Assembly (NCBI GenBank): GCA_951799445.1
Contig: OX637293.1
Location: 25,668,001-25,732,000, forward strand
Direction: 5' to 3'
From: Pseudisothecium myosuroides
Taxonomy: Eukaryota > Streptophyta > Bryopsida > Hypnales > Lembophyllaceae
Length of the DNA stretch: 64,000 bases
Of this stretch, positions 38,560-51,500 are shown in pieces. The translations under genes were made by a program, and so were the position numbers. Positions within the stretch are counted from its first letter, which is position 1; each line of letters starts with the position of its first letter. The notes under the pieces were generated by a model that saw nothing but the letters and a program-made list of their open reading frames with translations, was not told where the DNA came from and made no database searches.

Positions 38560-39301
38560 CTATACAACTGATTGCAAGAATCAGAGTCAAAGTTCACCCA
38601 CCTAACATTGTTCACAAAACAATGTTTTATTTTTGGTTTTTGGACAAATGGTTATGTGGCCTTTCTTTCAAGAAGGTTCTGAGTTCCTAACTCCTTGGTT
38701 TCAAAGGTTTTGAGTATGTAATTTTTGTGTATGTTGGCTCCACATGATGGATGAAATGAGGTTTTGAAAACATTGTGACAATAGTGTGCAGGACCATCAT
38801 CGCAGTCTGACATTTTTTAACACATTTACCCTCTTTCTGTTCTATAGGCTTGAAGCTGCCCAATTTTTTTTTAAGAAAATTGAGCATTTAATTGCCTAAA
38901 AAGAAAACACTGTCACGAACTATTTTGCTGGGCTGCAAATCTAGTTGGTCGAGGGATGTGCAATCGCATCATCGTACACAGATTTCTTCCGGCACTTTTC
39001 AGTCAGAGATGGAAATGAGCATCTCAAATCTCCAACGCTTGAATACACTTGTGCAGAATATGTTGGTGCAAGCCAAACCACAAAGCAGATACCACATAGA
39101 AAGCCAAACAAGGAATTCTGAAATTTTCTTTTCAAAATTTATAGAAAATGATTGGTGATAGCATTAGTAGATCTAACCGTATGGATAGAATTTAAAAATC
39201 AAAATCTACAGCTTTCATTTGTATACCAATTCCAAAATATTCTTCCAAATTGTAGTTTATAATGGTTTTTCTCAAATCGTCAATTTTGGAGATGAATCCA
39301 G

Positions 39302-39316
39302 ATGTTTAGGGGTTAA
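39302..39316. mobile_element. Isolated right terminus of a TTAA-family element
   Basis: ATGTTTAGGGGTTAA is the family right end. No matching left end or interior was identified, and the preceding 150 bp differ from other members. Confidence 0.4.
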
Positions 39317-39608
39317 GGGTTAAGCAGGATCAAATTTAAGTCAGAATTTCAGAAACCTCCAAGTGCTGTATCATATGTTACGGTGGTCCTGTATCCCTTT
39401 TGACCCCTCCTCGTTGTGAAGTGAACATTCTCGAAGATGAAATTGAAAGACTGCTTCCTGACGGATGATGTTTTGTTCAAATAACGTACTTTGCATTCAT
39501 CCAAGGAACTCCATGCTTGGAGTATCAACAAGCAACCTTCTTGGATGACCAATGTGATGATTCAAATGACACATATTTCATAGAGTCTAGTATTGCTTGA
39601 ACAAGGAT

Positions 39609-40579
39609 TTAACCCCTAAAGTACCAAAGTCCCCTTGGGGGACACTTGGGATTTTGGGTAGGCTCATGTGACTTCAAATTTTGACCTGATTTTTTGAAAC
39701 TTTTTTTGAAGAAAGGAAGTCATGGTAGCTTTCTAAAAATATAATTATTTTTTCAATCAGTGCTCGAGAGCAAAAGTTATGCCATCCAAAGTTTTAAAAG
39801 TAGTTCGTTAGGCAAAACAAAAAGAACACAAAATAATGATTTTTTTTAATTTTTTAATTTTTTTCTAAAAGATTATGTTTTTGTTTACATTTGAAGCTTT
39901 GATTCAATCTATTTGGACTAATAATGAGAAAGTAATGGACGATCTCGTTTTTTGGGCAATCTACACATTTTCTTCAAAACAAAACTTATAGAATTCATTT
40001 TTGAATGCAGTTTTCAAATTTTATCAAAAATGTTTTTGATAGGGTGAAGTTTGTTTGCAAGATTTCAAATTTTATCAAAAAGAAATTTGATAGAGTGAAG
40101 TTTGTTTGCAAGAAGAGTCTCACTGTTGGGATTAGATGTTTCAATTCCATCTTAGAGCTATTAACAATTTAGTGTTTCGTTCAATCTCAGACCTACTTCT
40201 ATTTAACAATTTTTTTATATGTGAAAATCAAGTTTTGATATTTTGAAAAAAAATTCCCCAACTCTCAACTCAAATGTTCAACAAAAAAAAATTGACTTTA
40301 TGGTCCGTAGTGCAAAAAAATTCCATAAATGGTGGTCAAAGTCATCAAAAATTGCAGACCAGCATTCAAAAATACTTATTTTCCAACTTTAAATTCTAAT
40401 ATCTTCCAAGCCATATGGTCAAACTTCATGAAATTTTTACCAAATGATCTAAAACAAGTGAAGTACAAAATCCTATGGTTAGATTCTAAAAAATGTTTTT
40501 TTTGGTTTTTGAGTGAACAGAAATAAAAGTTTTTAGTGGGTTCGGAGCCAGAAATTGCTTTGGGTATTCTAGGGGCTAA
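39609..40579. mobile_element. TTAA-flanked piggyBac-like non-autonomous element, 971 bp
   Basis: Left end TTAACCCCTAAAGTACC with subterminal hairpin GTCCCCTTGGGGGAC; right end TCTAGGGGCTAA, one base from TTAA. Two paralogous empty sites exist: AAGGATTTAAGGGAAAACAT near 43423 and AAGGATTTAAGTGAAAATAT near 11452. This is the clearest evidence for TTAA target duplication. Inside, a ~57 bp unit at ~40015-40123 is duplicated. Confidence 0.88.
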
Positions 40580-41126
40580 GCGAAAACATGCAAAGGTTCT
40601 AAAATTCAGGCGGTAATCGAGTAAATAAACCACCTGCACCTACCGCCTTCGAAGCTTTTCAAGTAATTCTTCTGGCCTGGGTCACTCACTTATTCTAGAG
40701 TACCGTATGTGTAGGTTAGTTTCGTAAATAACTCAAGAAAATTTGGAAAATGCCAAAAATTTGGAAAATTGTACAACTATTTCTAAAAATCTGAAAAAAT
40801 TTCATTGTTGCTAATTCTGAACATCTAATAATTATTCTTGAGAAAATTTAGAAAAAAGGACACATTCATTCATGAATAGAACAAATCAATCCAAAATTAG
40901 TATTGTCTAAAAATTAAAAAAAGCAAAATGTCGAAAGTGAAGAAATCCAAATAAGGCTACCGAACTGTCAAACTTCCAAAACTAAACTATTTCAGCTACA
41001 ATGTGCCCAAATTGACCTGTGCGTACGGTAGTAAACTTTAGGCGTTCCAATGTAACGAGCCCTGATCGCACTTCTATCGTTCCGAGAGTCCGTCCTCAAG
41101 CACGTAGTCCAGTGAATATTGTACAA
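40580..41126. other. Upstream part of segmental copy B, no gene recognised
   Basis: Matches 12452-12620 at both edges (TAATCGAGTAAAT, GCACGTAG), with an AT-rich insertion of unknown nature at 40700-41020. No coding signal. Confidence 0.45.
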
Positions 41127-41128
41127 TA

Positions 41129-41667
41129 CAGTGGCCTACCATAAAGATATGTGATTTCACCTTCAATTTTGAAATGAAATATCTCTTCACTGTAATTAGG
41201 TTTTTGCAAAGGAATTGTATCATCACGCTCTCAGGTACCAAGGTAATTATAGCAAGAACGGAAAATGAAAAAATCTAATTACAATAAAGAGATATTTATT
41301 TTCAAACTAAGGGCAAAATCACGCTAAAATGGTAATCTTTTTAGAGGGAATTGTGAATTTTTTTTGGAGATGCTTGTTGAAAAAAAGATGTGTATATGGG
41401 GGTTTCCTACATATCTCCGCAATTGAATTAAAAAAATTCATCACCAATATTCTTCAATGAATTTTCATGTAAAACCATGAAAATTAATTTTAAATTCACC
41501 AAAAATGGAGTTTCAATTTTTTGAAACTGAAATTTGGTATGGTTGATTGGGATTGCATAAGATATCAAAGTTAATTATTCAAAACAAAAATGTCAACTTT
41601 GTTTTACATTATGCAAAGAAAACTGACTTTCCAAACTGCCATCACTTATCTTTTTGGTAGGCCACTG
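41129..41667. mobile_element. TA-flanked mariner-like non-autonomous element
   Basis: Termini CAGTGGCCTACCATAAAGAT and the reverse complement of CAGTGGCCTACCAAAAAGAT are bounded by TA (41127-41128 and 41668-41669). An inner inverted pair (AATATCTCTTCACTGTAATTA and its partner near 41275) gives further folding. No ORF. The paralogous site near 43637 lacks it. Confidence 0.8.
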
Positions 41668-41669
41668 TA

Positions 41670-42542
41670 CAGTGCCCTCTAGAAAGTAAGGTAACCCCAA
41701 TTTCGCCTTGGAGGAATATCTTTCAAAATTTGCCCTTTTTGACCTAATTTCCAAAACTAACCTATTAAATTTATGGTTTTATGCAATCTTCATCAACATG
41801 CCAAACTTCAATTTCAAAAAACAAAAATTTCATTTTTGGCGAATTATTTTGTGAGTTTTGGTTGTGTTACAAAATAATTGATTTAAAAATATTTTTGATT
41901 GATTTTTTAAATTTTTTTGTGCAAATATTTAAGAAACATCAACATGCACATTTCACTTTTAGAGAAAACTTACATTACTACGGGAAAATTTTAGACTAAA
42001 GAGAATTCAATGTCAAGGTGTTGCCTTCCCAAATTTTATGAAATAGATATCTTTAAATTGCAATTATATTTTAGTAGTTGAACCTTATATTATGACTACT
42101 TCTATACCTTTGAGCATGATGGTGCAACTGGTTTGTGATAACCTAATTATAATTTAGACAAATTTGTTTTGTAAATTTTGTATTAGTGACCCTTTGACAT
42201 TGAATTCTCTATAGTGTAAAATTGTTTCTAGGTGATGTAAGTTTTCCCTAAAAGTGAAATGTTCACATTGATGGTTCTTCAATATTTGCACAATAAAATT
42301 TAAAAAATTCATCAACAATATTTTTCAATCAATTTTTTTGTAATACAATCAAAAACTCACAAAATTATTTACCAAAAATGAAATTTTTGTTTTCTGAAAT
42401 TGAAGTTTGGCATGTTGATGAAGATTGCATAAAACCATAAATTTAATAGGTTAGTTTTGAAAATTAGGTCAAAAACGGACAAATTTTGAAAGATATTCCT
42501 CCAAGGCGAAATTGGGGTTACCTTACTTTCTAGAGGGCACTG
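41670..42542. mobile_element. TA-flanked 873 bp palindromic element
   Basis: Ends are CAGTGCCCTCTAGAAAGTAA and its reverse complement, bounded by TA (41668-41669 shared with the neighbour, 42543-42544). The arms continue through GGTAACCCCAATTTCG and much of each half, with an inner opposed pair around AGAGAATTCAATGTCAA at ~42000 and ~42200. Nearly the whole element can fold on itself. The empty site ATTCTACAGTTACAT is kept near 43635. Confidence 0.85.
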
Positions 42543-42544
42543 TA

Positions 42545-43820
42545 CAGTTACATTTTTTCTATCACATAATCTGGAAGTCCAAACTCCAAACGATCGAAGA
42601 AACTATCAGTCACGGACAACAGCACGCCAGCATGACAGCAGCCAGGCATCTTATGTGGTCTGCCTTGCAGGGACTGCGTCAACTGCGCGTCCGGCCTGAC
42701 TTGGAGGTAACTTAAGTTAATTAAATTGGGTCATGACTCATGATGCAAAGGGGAAATCATTCAACTTACAAAATCGGTAGCACCAGCAGTCCTGACAGTG
42801 TTGTAACTTAGACAGATTCTTCAGGTAGCTCGCCCTGCAGAGCCGCTGGCAGACCTCGTTCATTGTGTGGGGCCTGGCTTGCCTGGACTGTAACTATTGC
42901 GCGTCCTAAGGCGCGTCCTCATTGCAGCGGAGCCTGAGAGCGGGGAACGGCCGGTCCTGGCACTGCGGAGGATGGTGATGCCGAGAAACCCAAAATCTCC
43001 ACTGCAATTTGAAATTGCTCTGGAGGATTATTACATTGACCAATTCTGCATGTACTTGTTCACAAATTGATATTGGATAATTCCGATCCGCCAAAGAATG
43101 CAAAAGTCAAAGAAAGCTCTGGAGATGCACAAGTAATTAAGCAGGATCAAATTTAAGTCAGAATTTCAGAAACCTCCAAGTGCTTGATCATATGATACAG
43201 TGGTCCTGTACCCCTTTTAACCCCTCCTGGTTGTGAAGTGAACATTCTCGAAGATGAAATTGAAAGACTGCTTCCTGATGATGTTTCTTTCAAATAACGT
43301 ACTTCGCATTCATCCGAGGAACTCCATGCTTGGAGTATCAACAAGCTACCTTCGTTAATGACCAATGTGATGATTCAAATGACACATATTTCATAGAGTC
43401 CAATAATTGTTTGAACAAGGATTTAAGGGAAAACATGCAAAGGTTCTAAAATACTAATTCGGGCGGTAATCGAGTAAATAAACGACGTGCACCCACCGTC
43501 TTCGAAGCTTTTCAAGTAACTCTTCTGGGTCACTCACTTATTCTACAGTAGTAAACTTTGGGCGTTCCGATCTAACGAGTCTCGATCGCACTGCCATCGT
43601 CTCGAGAGTCCTCAGGCACGTAGTCCAGTAAATATTCTACAGTTACATATTTTCTATCACTTATTCTGGAAGTCCAAACGATCGAAGAAACTATCGGTCA
43701 CGGACAGCAACACGCCAGCATCAGTCATCTTTTATGGCCTGCCTTGCAGGGACTGTGTCAATTGCGCGTCCGGCCTGACTTGGAGGTACTGATATTAACT
43801 TAGTTAAATTGGGTCATGAT
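42545..43820. other. Upstream DNA of copy B, repeated block, no gene recognised
   Basis: Shares sequence with 12640-12830 (42560-42715), then repeats the 10960-12830 material a second time (42930-43790). ORFs at 42512-42715, 42906-43103 and 43153-43365 do not keep frame between copies. Confidence 0.5.
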
Positions 43821-43949
43821 CAGTGTTTTTTTTTCTGGCGAAATTTCGCCAGATTCTGACAAATCTGGCCACTAAGACTCTGTCCCTCCAAAAACTAGCC
43901 TGTGCAGTGAAGCCAGAGGGAGGGACACGGGTCCAAAAAAAAAACACTG
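43821..43949. mobile_element. hAT-like miniature element with 8 bp duplication
   Basis: Termini CAGTGTTTTTTTT and AAAAAAAACACTG are flanked on both sides by GTCATGAT (43813-43820 and 43950-43957). The related block at 42728 lacks the insert and reads GGGTCATGACTCATGATGCA. A perfect 8 bp duplication and CAG-type ends are hallmarks of the hAT superfamily. 129 bp; no coding capacity. Confidence 0.88.
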
Positions 43950-43957
43950 GTCATGAT

Positions 43958-44573
43958 GCAAAGGGGAAATCATTTAACTTACAAAATCGGTAGCACCAGC
44001 AGTCCTCCCAGTGTTGTATACAGATTCTTCAGGTAGCTCCGCAGAGCCCCTGGCAGACCTTGTTCATTGTGTGGGGCCTGGCTTGCTTGGACTGGATCAG
44101 TTGCGCGTCCTCAGGCTGGCTGGGAGGAAATGACCTGTTTATTGTCAGCAATACGTCTCTGAACTCGGTCCACATTGTCTGCAAATTTGGTGCCTTCGCA
44201 AGTTCGCATCCGTCCAATGTCGTTGACGCAGTCTTGTCCATGATGGCTTCCTCATACAATAATATATTTGGATGAAAAGATAACTACGACGGTGCGTACT
44301 CCAAGGGTTCTCCAATTGCACACGTTACCACGGTGCCGACTGTGGCGCGTAATGAGTGCACAGGATTCGCGGTCATTCGCCAAGAAAGAGGGACTGAGTT
44401 GTCACCCAGTTCAGTTGAATGTCTGCAATAAACAATTCCATTCACTGGCCAGTATACTAAGTTTCACTTTCACTTTACTTGTGTTGTAATAGCAAGATGT
44501 AGGAGGGCTTAGATAAGTTACTTGATCTCAGGTTTGCAAGATACGGTAGACCGGACTCAGACTTCCACCATAA
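43958..44573. other. Upstream DNA of copy B, no gene recognised
   Basis: GC-balanced, shared in part with 12850-14470. ORFs at 44029-44259 (minus) and 44060-44489 (plus) are not maintained in copy A. Confidence 0.45.
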
Positions 44574-44575
44574 TA

Positions 44576-44771
44576 CAGTAGAACCTCTCTAAGTTGATCG
44601 GTCCTGGATTTGTCTGACAAATTGGTTTATAGAGGTTTATTGACTTAGAGAGGGTCATTTTTAGTCACAGCCTTTGCCTTTGTTATGTGGCCCAGTCCGG
44701 GACCGGTCTGACATGATTAGTTTACAGAGGTTTATCAACTCAAAGAGGATCAACTTAGAGAGGTTCTACTG
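44576..44771. mobile_element. pogo/Emigrant-like miniature element
   Basis: The 196 bp element has termini CAGTAGAACCTCTCTAAG and its reverse complement, with inner GTTGATC/GATCAAC, bounded by TA on both sides (44574-44575, 44772-44773). The ends resemble those of plant Emigrant-type MITEs of the pogo group, known for CAGTA.AACCTCT termini and TA targets. It lies ~780 bp before the gene B start; copy A lacks it. Confidence 0.85.
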
Positions 44772-44779
44772 TATTACCT

Positions 44780-45550
44780 GCAATACCACAGGAATTACTC
44801 GGTTCGGTGGGGCCAGTGTCTTGCTCTGTATCGCGAAGGAGCGGGTTCTGCACGGCTGCGACTACCTTGAAGAGTCCACAGAGCTCCACTAACTTAATAC
44901 ATGCCAGTCTTGGAGAGCCCGAGTAGCAGAGCGTGTTGCAGTTTGTCTCGGCAGTTTTTGACCGACAGGCGTGACCCTCGCGAGTGCTTTGCTCATCTCT
45001 CTTATTGTGTGGAGTTGTTGCTCTTCTTCAGACAAGAGCGCCTCGAGAGAGATCTTTTGACAGGATCCTCGAGAGACGAAGATTTCTTGCACGGCTAGGC
45101 GAGCTTGGTTCCCCCAATCGGGGTGACCCCGCTGGAGGGTTCGCTTCATTTCCCTCGCATGGGTCTGAATCTGTAGAACGCCGATAGAGTAGTTACAGTA
45201 TTCGTCCCTCTCCTTTGCTTTGGCTGCATGAAGCATGGACTTGAAGCGCGCACAGTGCATGCACTCCGCCTAGGTTGCAAGCACATGATGACTAGCTTGT
45301 TGCTAAGTTTTAGAAGTGCCCTTTTGGTAGCTCGATGAAGGGAGGCTAGTGACGACGTACGTTGTGTACGTATTTTGAGCAGGACGTGGGAGAGGTCCTT
45401 CTGTTGCCAAGCAGGGTGAGGGGTCGTGAGCGTCAGGCTGCGGAGGGCATTAGCTTACATATGTGTTTGTGAGCCTCGACCTCTGAAGATCATCGCAGCT
45501 TCTGTTTGTTTGTGAGATTGTGCATTGCCGGTGCATCGAGGTGAATTAAG
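44780..45550 (+). promoter_or_regulatory. Putative promoter and 5' UTR of ROCO gene B
   Basis: Collinear with 18180-18982 before gene A. The last ~150 bp (CATTAGCTTACATATG to GGTGAATTAAG) are almost unchanged. Upstream ORFs are broken between copies by indels. The pogo-like element and duplicated blocks just upstream are specific to this copy, so expression of the two genes may differ. Confidence 0.4.
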
Positions 45551-48500
45551 ATGAGGAGGGTGCTGTCTTTCCTGGTGTGGCTGTTCAGCTTCTGGACTTG
45601 GAAAGATTTCTTCCTTCGTTGGCTTCGGAGTCCTGCCTCTCATCCTGCCAGCGGAGAGACTTCGGAGCATTTGCCTTCCCAAGAAGGGCAACCGGAATCG
45701 AAGTTCGCCAGTTTTCTCTCTTCCTTACCTGAAGATGAACGCCGGTGCGACCGGGTGAATTTTCATGAAGACTCGAAAGTCGAAATTCGATTTGGAAGCT
45801 CTAGGTTTACACTTTTTCATGGCACCGGCGTGGAAGCAAGTTATCGAGAGTTTCTCGAGGCAGTTGCTTCATCAGAAGTTGTATTTCGTGAGGAATTGAC
45901 AATCGTACTGAACGAGGACGGTTCTTGCAAACACGTGGAAGCGTTTGGTGAGGCACTCCATCAGTCTGGTCATGGTTTCAGAAAACTCGAAATCCGGTTT
46001 TGGAATGGCTCCCCAGTCCGATTTGCCAAGTGTGTCTCAAGTGTGCTTGTTGGAAATGACGGTATTGAAGATCTCAGTATAGTCTTGGGTGACCTAAAGG
46101 AAGTGATGGGTAGAGAGGTGGCTGCTGAGTTTATGTCCAATATTGTTGTGCCCCGAAATCTTGGAATCCTCAAATCATTTGAAATGTGGGCAAAGAAGTT
46201 GGATGAAGAGGGAATGGAGCAGTTGATGAAGCCCTTCCAAGGCCCCCCTAGTGTGCTTGAAAACCTCCGATTCGAAGATATAACATCCGATGCTCACCTT
46301 GAACATATTAGTGGCATGCTTGCTTCAAGCACATCCCTCAAAAAACTCTCTATCAATTCTTTTACTACATTTAGGGTCAAAGGGGCCTTCACAAGAGGAT
46401 ACACCAGTATAGGAGTTGCATTGTGTTCCAATCAATCTCTTAATTCCCTAACTTGTGAAATTTCTAGCAGTTTGGAGTTGAAGGCATTGTTGGATCCGCT
46501 AATGCCCAAGACCAACAATCTCCAACCCAATACCGCCCTCACCAAGCTCACTTTACAGGGATCAATTGGAGGGAAAGAGGGGATTAATACTTTAGTTCAC
46601 ATGATTTGCACCAACTCTTCCTTGCTAGAATTGGATTTGAGTGAGATACACGACATATCTTCGCATGATATAGAAGGCATTGAGAACGTTTTGGCTATCT
46701 TAGAAGCCCTCAAGACCAGCATATCTCTAAAGAGAATTATATTTTATGAGTGTAAAGCTGTTGGTGGTTATAAAGTGCTTGGAGCTATGATGGACTTACT
46801 CTTGGAGAATCATTGCATTAAAGACATTGGTTTGTTTGGCACAAGATTGGAAGAATCCGGAGATGCGAACTATGTGTATTCCGCACTATCAAAGAGAAAG
46901 AAAGTGAAATTATGGAGTATTGTACAAGGCATGGCAAATGTGAAACCGACATCTGGGCGAGTGTTTTTGTGTGGAAATCCATATGCCGGTAAGTCACACT
47001 TACACTGAATATTTCGTAGTTATATACTCAATTTTTACCTTGCAAATAGTTTATGATTGATTTTCATTAATTGCTTTTCAAAATAAAAATGGATATTAAA
47101 CTACAGAGGCTCTCATATGTTTTTATTTTTTTTATTTTTTTTTAAAAACGTGGACAATTTCCATTGAGCTCTCATATGTTTTCATACATCTCAAAAATTG
47201 CCATAACTAATAGAAAATTTAGATTTTTTTTCGATAAATTTTGGACATGTTGAAGTACAAATAAAATATTTGAATAAAATATTTTTTCAAAATAAAAAAA
47301 ACTCTTAATACAATTATAATATTTTCAAGATTCTTTATTAAGATAAATGAGAATTCCTAGTGGAATTTTATGGTCAAAGTTTTATGAATTCTAAAACTTG
47401 AGTGAACAAGTTATATATTATTGATTGAAATATGACTCCCAACACTTAGGTCTTTGTAGATATCACTCCAAAAATCTCCCAACAAATCAAGAAAAATCAT
47501 TTGTAAATATTATAAATATTTTTTTAATTTTTCTACAAATTCTTTGTTATTTTTGGAAAGTATTCTTTAAAAAACATATTTAGCATCATATTTCATTCAA
47601 TAAAAATTCACGAATTTTTTACTACAAAATTCCAAATTGGATTTTTATTTTGCTTACTTAAAAGTAAAGAATCTTGAAAAAATTGTATTTGCATTAAAGG
47701 TTCATTTAATTTTCATCATTAAATTTGAATTGGATTTTTAAAAACGACTAAATGTTGTTTTAAAATTCTAAAAAAATATTTTATACAAGTGTGTTGCTTT
47801 TACCTCAACATATTTAAAACTTGTTGAAAAATCTAATTTTTCAATTGGTTTTGAAAATTTTTGCAAGTGTACAAAACATTTTGAAAACCAATTCATATTG
47901 GACACTGGTGTAGGATTAAATTTGAAATAATATTTAGTAAAAAAATCAACTTCAATGTATTTTACTTAGACAATTTAAAAAGAATTTAATATAGAATTTT
48001 AGTACTTTAATTTTTGGTGATTTGATAAATTCTATCTTACCTTCATTGTTCCATTTTTCAAGGTGTAAAATTTTCACATTCTTAATTATGTTGATTTTTT
48101 TATTGTATACCTTTCTTCATAAAAATACTCAGATAGTAGTTGTCTCAAATTTTAAACACTTGCTCAAAAGTAACCCATTGAAATATGCTCAAAAGAATTA
48201 ATTTCATGTCAATTTTTTTTGCCTATAAATGTTGTCCCAAAATAGATAGTGACTACAAAATTGTTCTTCTAGTCATTATGGACTAATTATCAAGCATACT
48301 CTATACACAAATGTTTTATTTATATGCTTCAAATACATATCACAAAAGTAATAAATTTTTCTAGTCTCAAACATTCATGAGGCAATGAAATTTATATTTT
48401 AACAATAATTTATGTTTGGTTGTTTTGATTCAAATTGGTTTGAAAAACTTTTAAATAATTTTATTTTGATTAATGAATGATAAAGATTTTTGTTTTGTAG

Positions 48501-51500
48501 TCAAGATTCACACATCACTAAAAATATCAAGGGAAAGTGTTATATTTGGATACAATTTTCACTTGAGGTTTTTATGTATGCATAAATGCACAAGATAGGA
48601 ATTGCTTACTAAAACATCTTCATGTCTCAAATCATTAATATTTTTCAATTCATACAAAATTATTGACAAGTTTAGTTGCCTTCTCATTATTGATATCCTT
48701 CCATTCAATACTTATTCAAAAAATGAAAATATGAATACTATTTCTTTACATTCAATCTTTTTTTGTGCACCTTCAACACATTCCTAATGTATCGAGAAAA
48801 CAATACTACTGTAGTTGTCAAGTCCACTCATCTTTAAATGAATCAAAATTTGAAATATAAAACTTAAATTTTGCGATGAAACTTTGAACTATATCAAAGT
48901 TTTATGTGACATTTCAGCTACATGAACTTGCGACAAAAGTAAAGTCTAGTGTTGTAGAGTATCTATTATGTTAAATGAATGAAGTAATCTTCACTCTAGT
49001 TTTAATTAAAGTCATTAGAAATAACACAAAAGGAAGGATTTAGGAATACTTTGACAAATAATGTTTTGATTCAATATTGGTCACATAACACTTTAGAACT
49101 TCAAGAGCTAACCAAACATCTTCAATATCATATGGGTTATGTGACAAATGTATGAATATTGTGTTCAAACCTTAGCTATTTTAACTTAGTCCTTTGCTTC
49201 TTTGCAGGTAAAACAAGATTGCGAATGTCGATGAAGGAATTGAAGGAATTTCAAAGAAAAGATGAAATTCCAAAACGTTCAGGAATTCGAGAAAAAATAA
49301 AGAAAGTTTTCAAACCATCAAACACTCCTCTAAAATTGTTGATGAAGGACATTCAACTTGATCGTACGCATGGCATTGAAGTCGACACTGTTATATGTGA
49401 TGACATTGGCATTACCATTTGGGACATGGCAGGTCAAACCGACTATCATTCTTTCCATGAGCTAGTGATGCCAAATCTATCAGCCGATGGAAGTTGTTCA
49501 ATGTTTTTGCTCATGTGCAATCCCATGGAACAATCTAATCTCTATCGAGGACGTAGGCTCTCAAGTATAAAAGATGAACTTGAAACTTGGTTGCGATTCA
49601 TTGCTTCCAATACGAGGCGATCGCTTTCATTTTGCCCGCATGTGTCCATAGTAATGACACACTTTGACTATTGGAAGGATGATCATGCATTGGCAACACG
49701 CATTGATGATGTGGTTTTGGAATTGAAATCTCAATTCCAAGAGGTTCTCGAATTTGATAAAAAGAAGTCTGTATTCAAGGTGGATGGTAGAGATGTATCC
49801 CATGCACATAGTGTGTTTGATTTCACCAAATCACACTTGAAGCAATTGTTGGAGAGATTGCCCAAAACCATACATGCATGTGAAGAAGTAAAACGTTTGG
49901 TGGCATCTTGGAATGCGGACCAATCAAAACAACTGTTGTTGAAGTGGAACGAGTTTTGTGAAGGCATGTGCAAGGAAGTGGAGGAGTTGAATGATGTGGA
50001 TGAGGAGCTTGCTCAAAGGCGGAAGGAGTTTGTAGCTATATCGTTGAATGATGGAGGGCACATCATCTACAATGAGCAAGAAGGAGTTGTCATCACAAAT
50101 CCCCATTGGTTTTGTCACAACATCATTGGACAATTCCTACACCAATGCGCAATCGAGGGTCCTAGGTTGGACATGGTTTCTTCAAATGGGATCATATCAA
50201 TTGACCATGTGAGGCGTGTTGTATTGGATCTTATTGATGGCCAAAGGAACATGGGGAAGCAATTTGATGACATCTTGGGCATGATGATCAAGCTATGTAT
50301 TTGCTATGAGCAAGATGCTCATCACATTATGATTCCATCAACTTTGAAAAACAAGCTCAATCATTTGAGTTGGTCGAGGCATAATGAAGCCACAACATTC
50401 ACTTATATTGGAAGAAGATTGGCTTGCAAGGATGGAACCAAGACAATGTTGACTCCAGGCTTCTTTACACGTCTTCAGGTGAATTTTTGAATTCCTATGA
50501 TACTATGATGCTTAAAATTCAATAAGTTTTTGTGATTACATATTTCAAAATGACTTGTTAATAGGTTTGTAGTGTTGTTCTAATGTAAAATAACAAGCAT
50601 ACCATCCTATTGCATTAATAGTGTATCTAATATCAGTAAACTTGAATGTTTTTGGACGGACTCAAATATAATAGTTCTTTATCATTGATTTATTATAACT
50701 ATTGCCACATCCGGGTTTTTTATGTAATTTTGATTTTAAAGCAAATCATTAACTGCATTTGTTTGATGTCTAGGATTGTTGATTACACTCAATCTCTATT
50801 ACTTACAATTCATTTGTTGACATGTTGTGCAGGTTTCTTCCTTCAAAATCCTCAAAAGCAAGAATGCTCAAGACACATATGAGGTATATCAAGATGTTAT
50901 TAAATTCATAAGTGGAGGAATTGAAGTCATTCTCCAATTCAATCATGGTGATATTGACATCCTTTTACGATCCCATCATAGTCAAGAAAATGTGATGGAA
51001 TTCCTTGAAAACAGAATACTTATGCACATCAAACATCTTCAAAGAGATTCCACATTGGGTTGCCCCGGAGTCCTTCTAGAGGATTACATTTTGCGACCTA
51101 CATGTGTGGAAAAATTGATTCATCCTAAGCACCGCAAAAATCAATTTGTTCACATGAAAGATTTAGAATTGGAGGTTATAAAAAATGGTGTAGATGCTAC
51201 GTATAACTGGAAATCATGTGAAGGCTTGGATGTTGAACTCAACAAGGTGAAGACATTGTTAGGAGGCTTGGCATGGAAAAAACTTTTGGAAAAGAGGTCA
51301 CGTCATCTTCAAGCGTACTACAAAGAGATTCAATCTTTGAATACTTTGATTCAAAATGATCCTTCCAAGTGCAGTGAGAAGAACGCTTTATCAACTACTT
51401 CACTTTGGCAAATGCCTCAAAAACTCCTATATGGACCCTTGGATGACAAGATAGACCACTTAATACGGGAGAATCGAGAACAACACAAAGAAACAATGTC

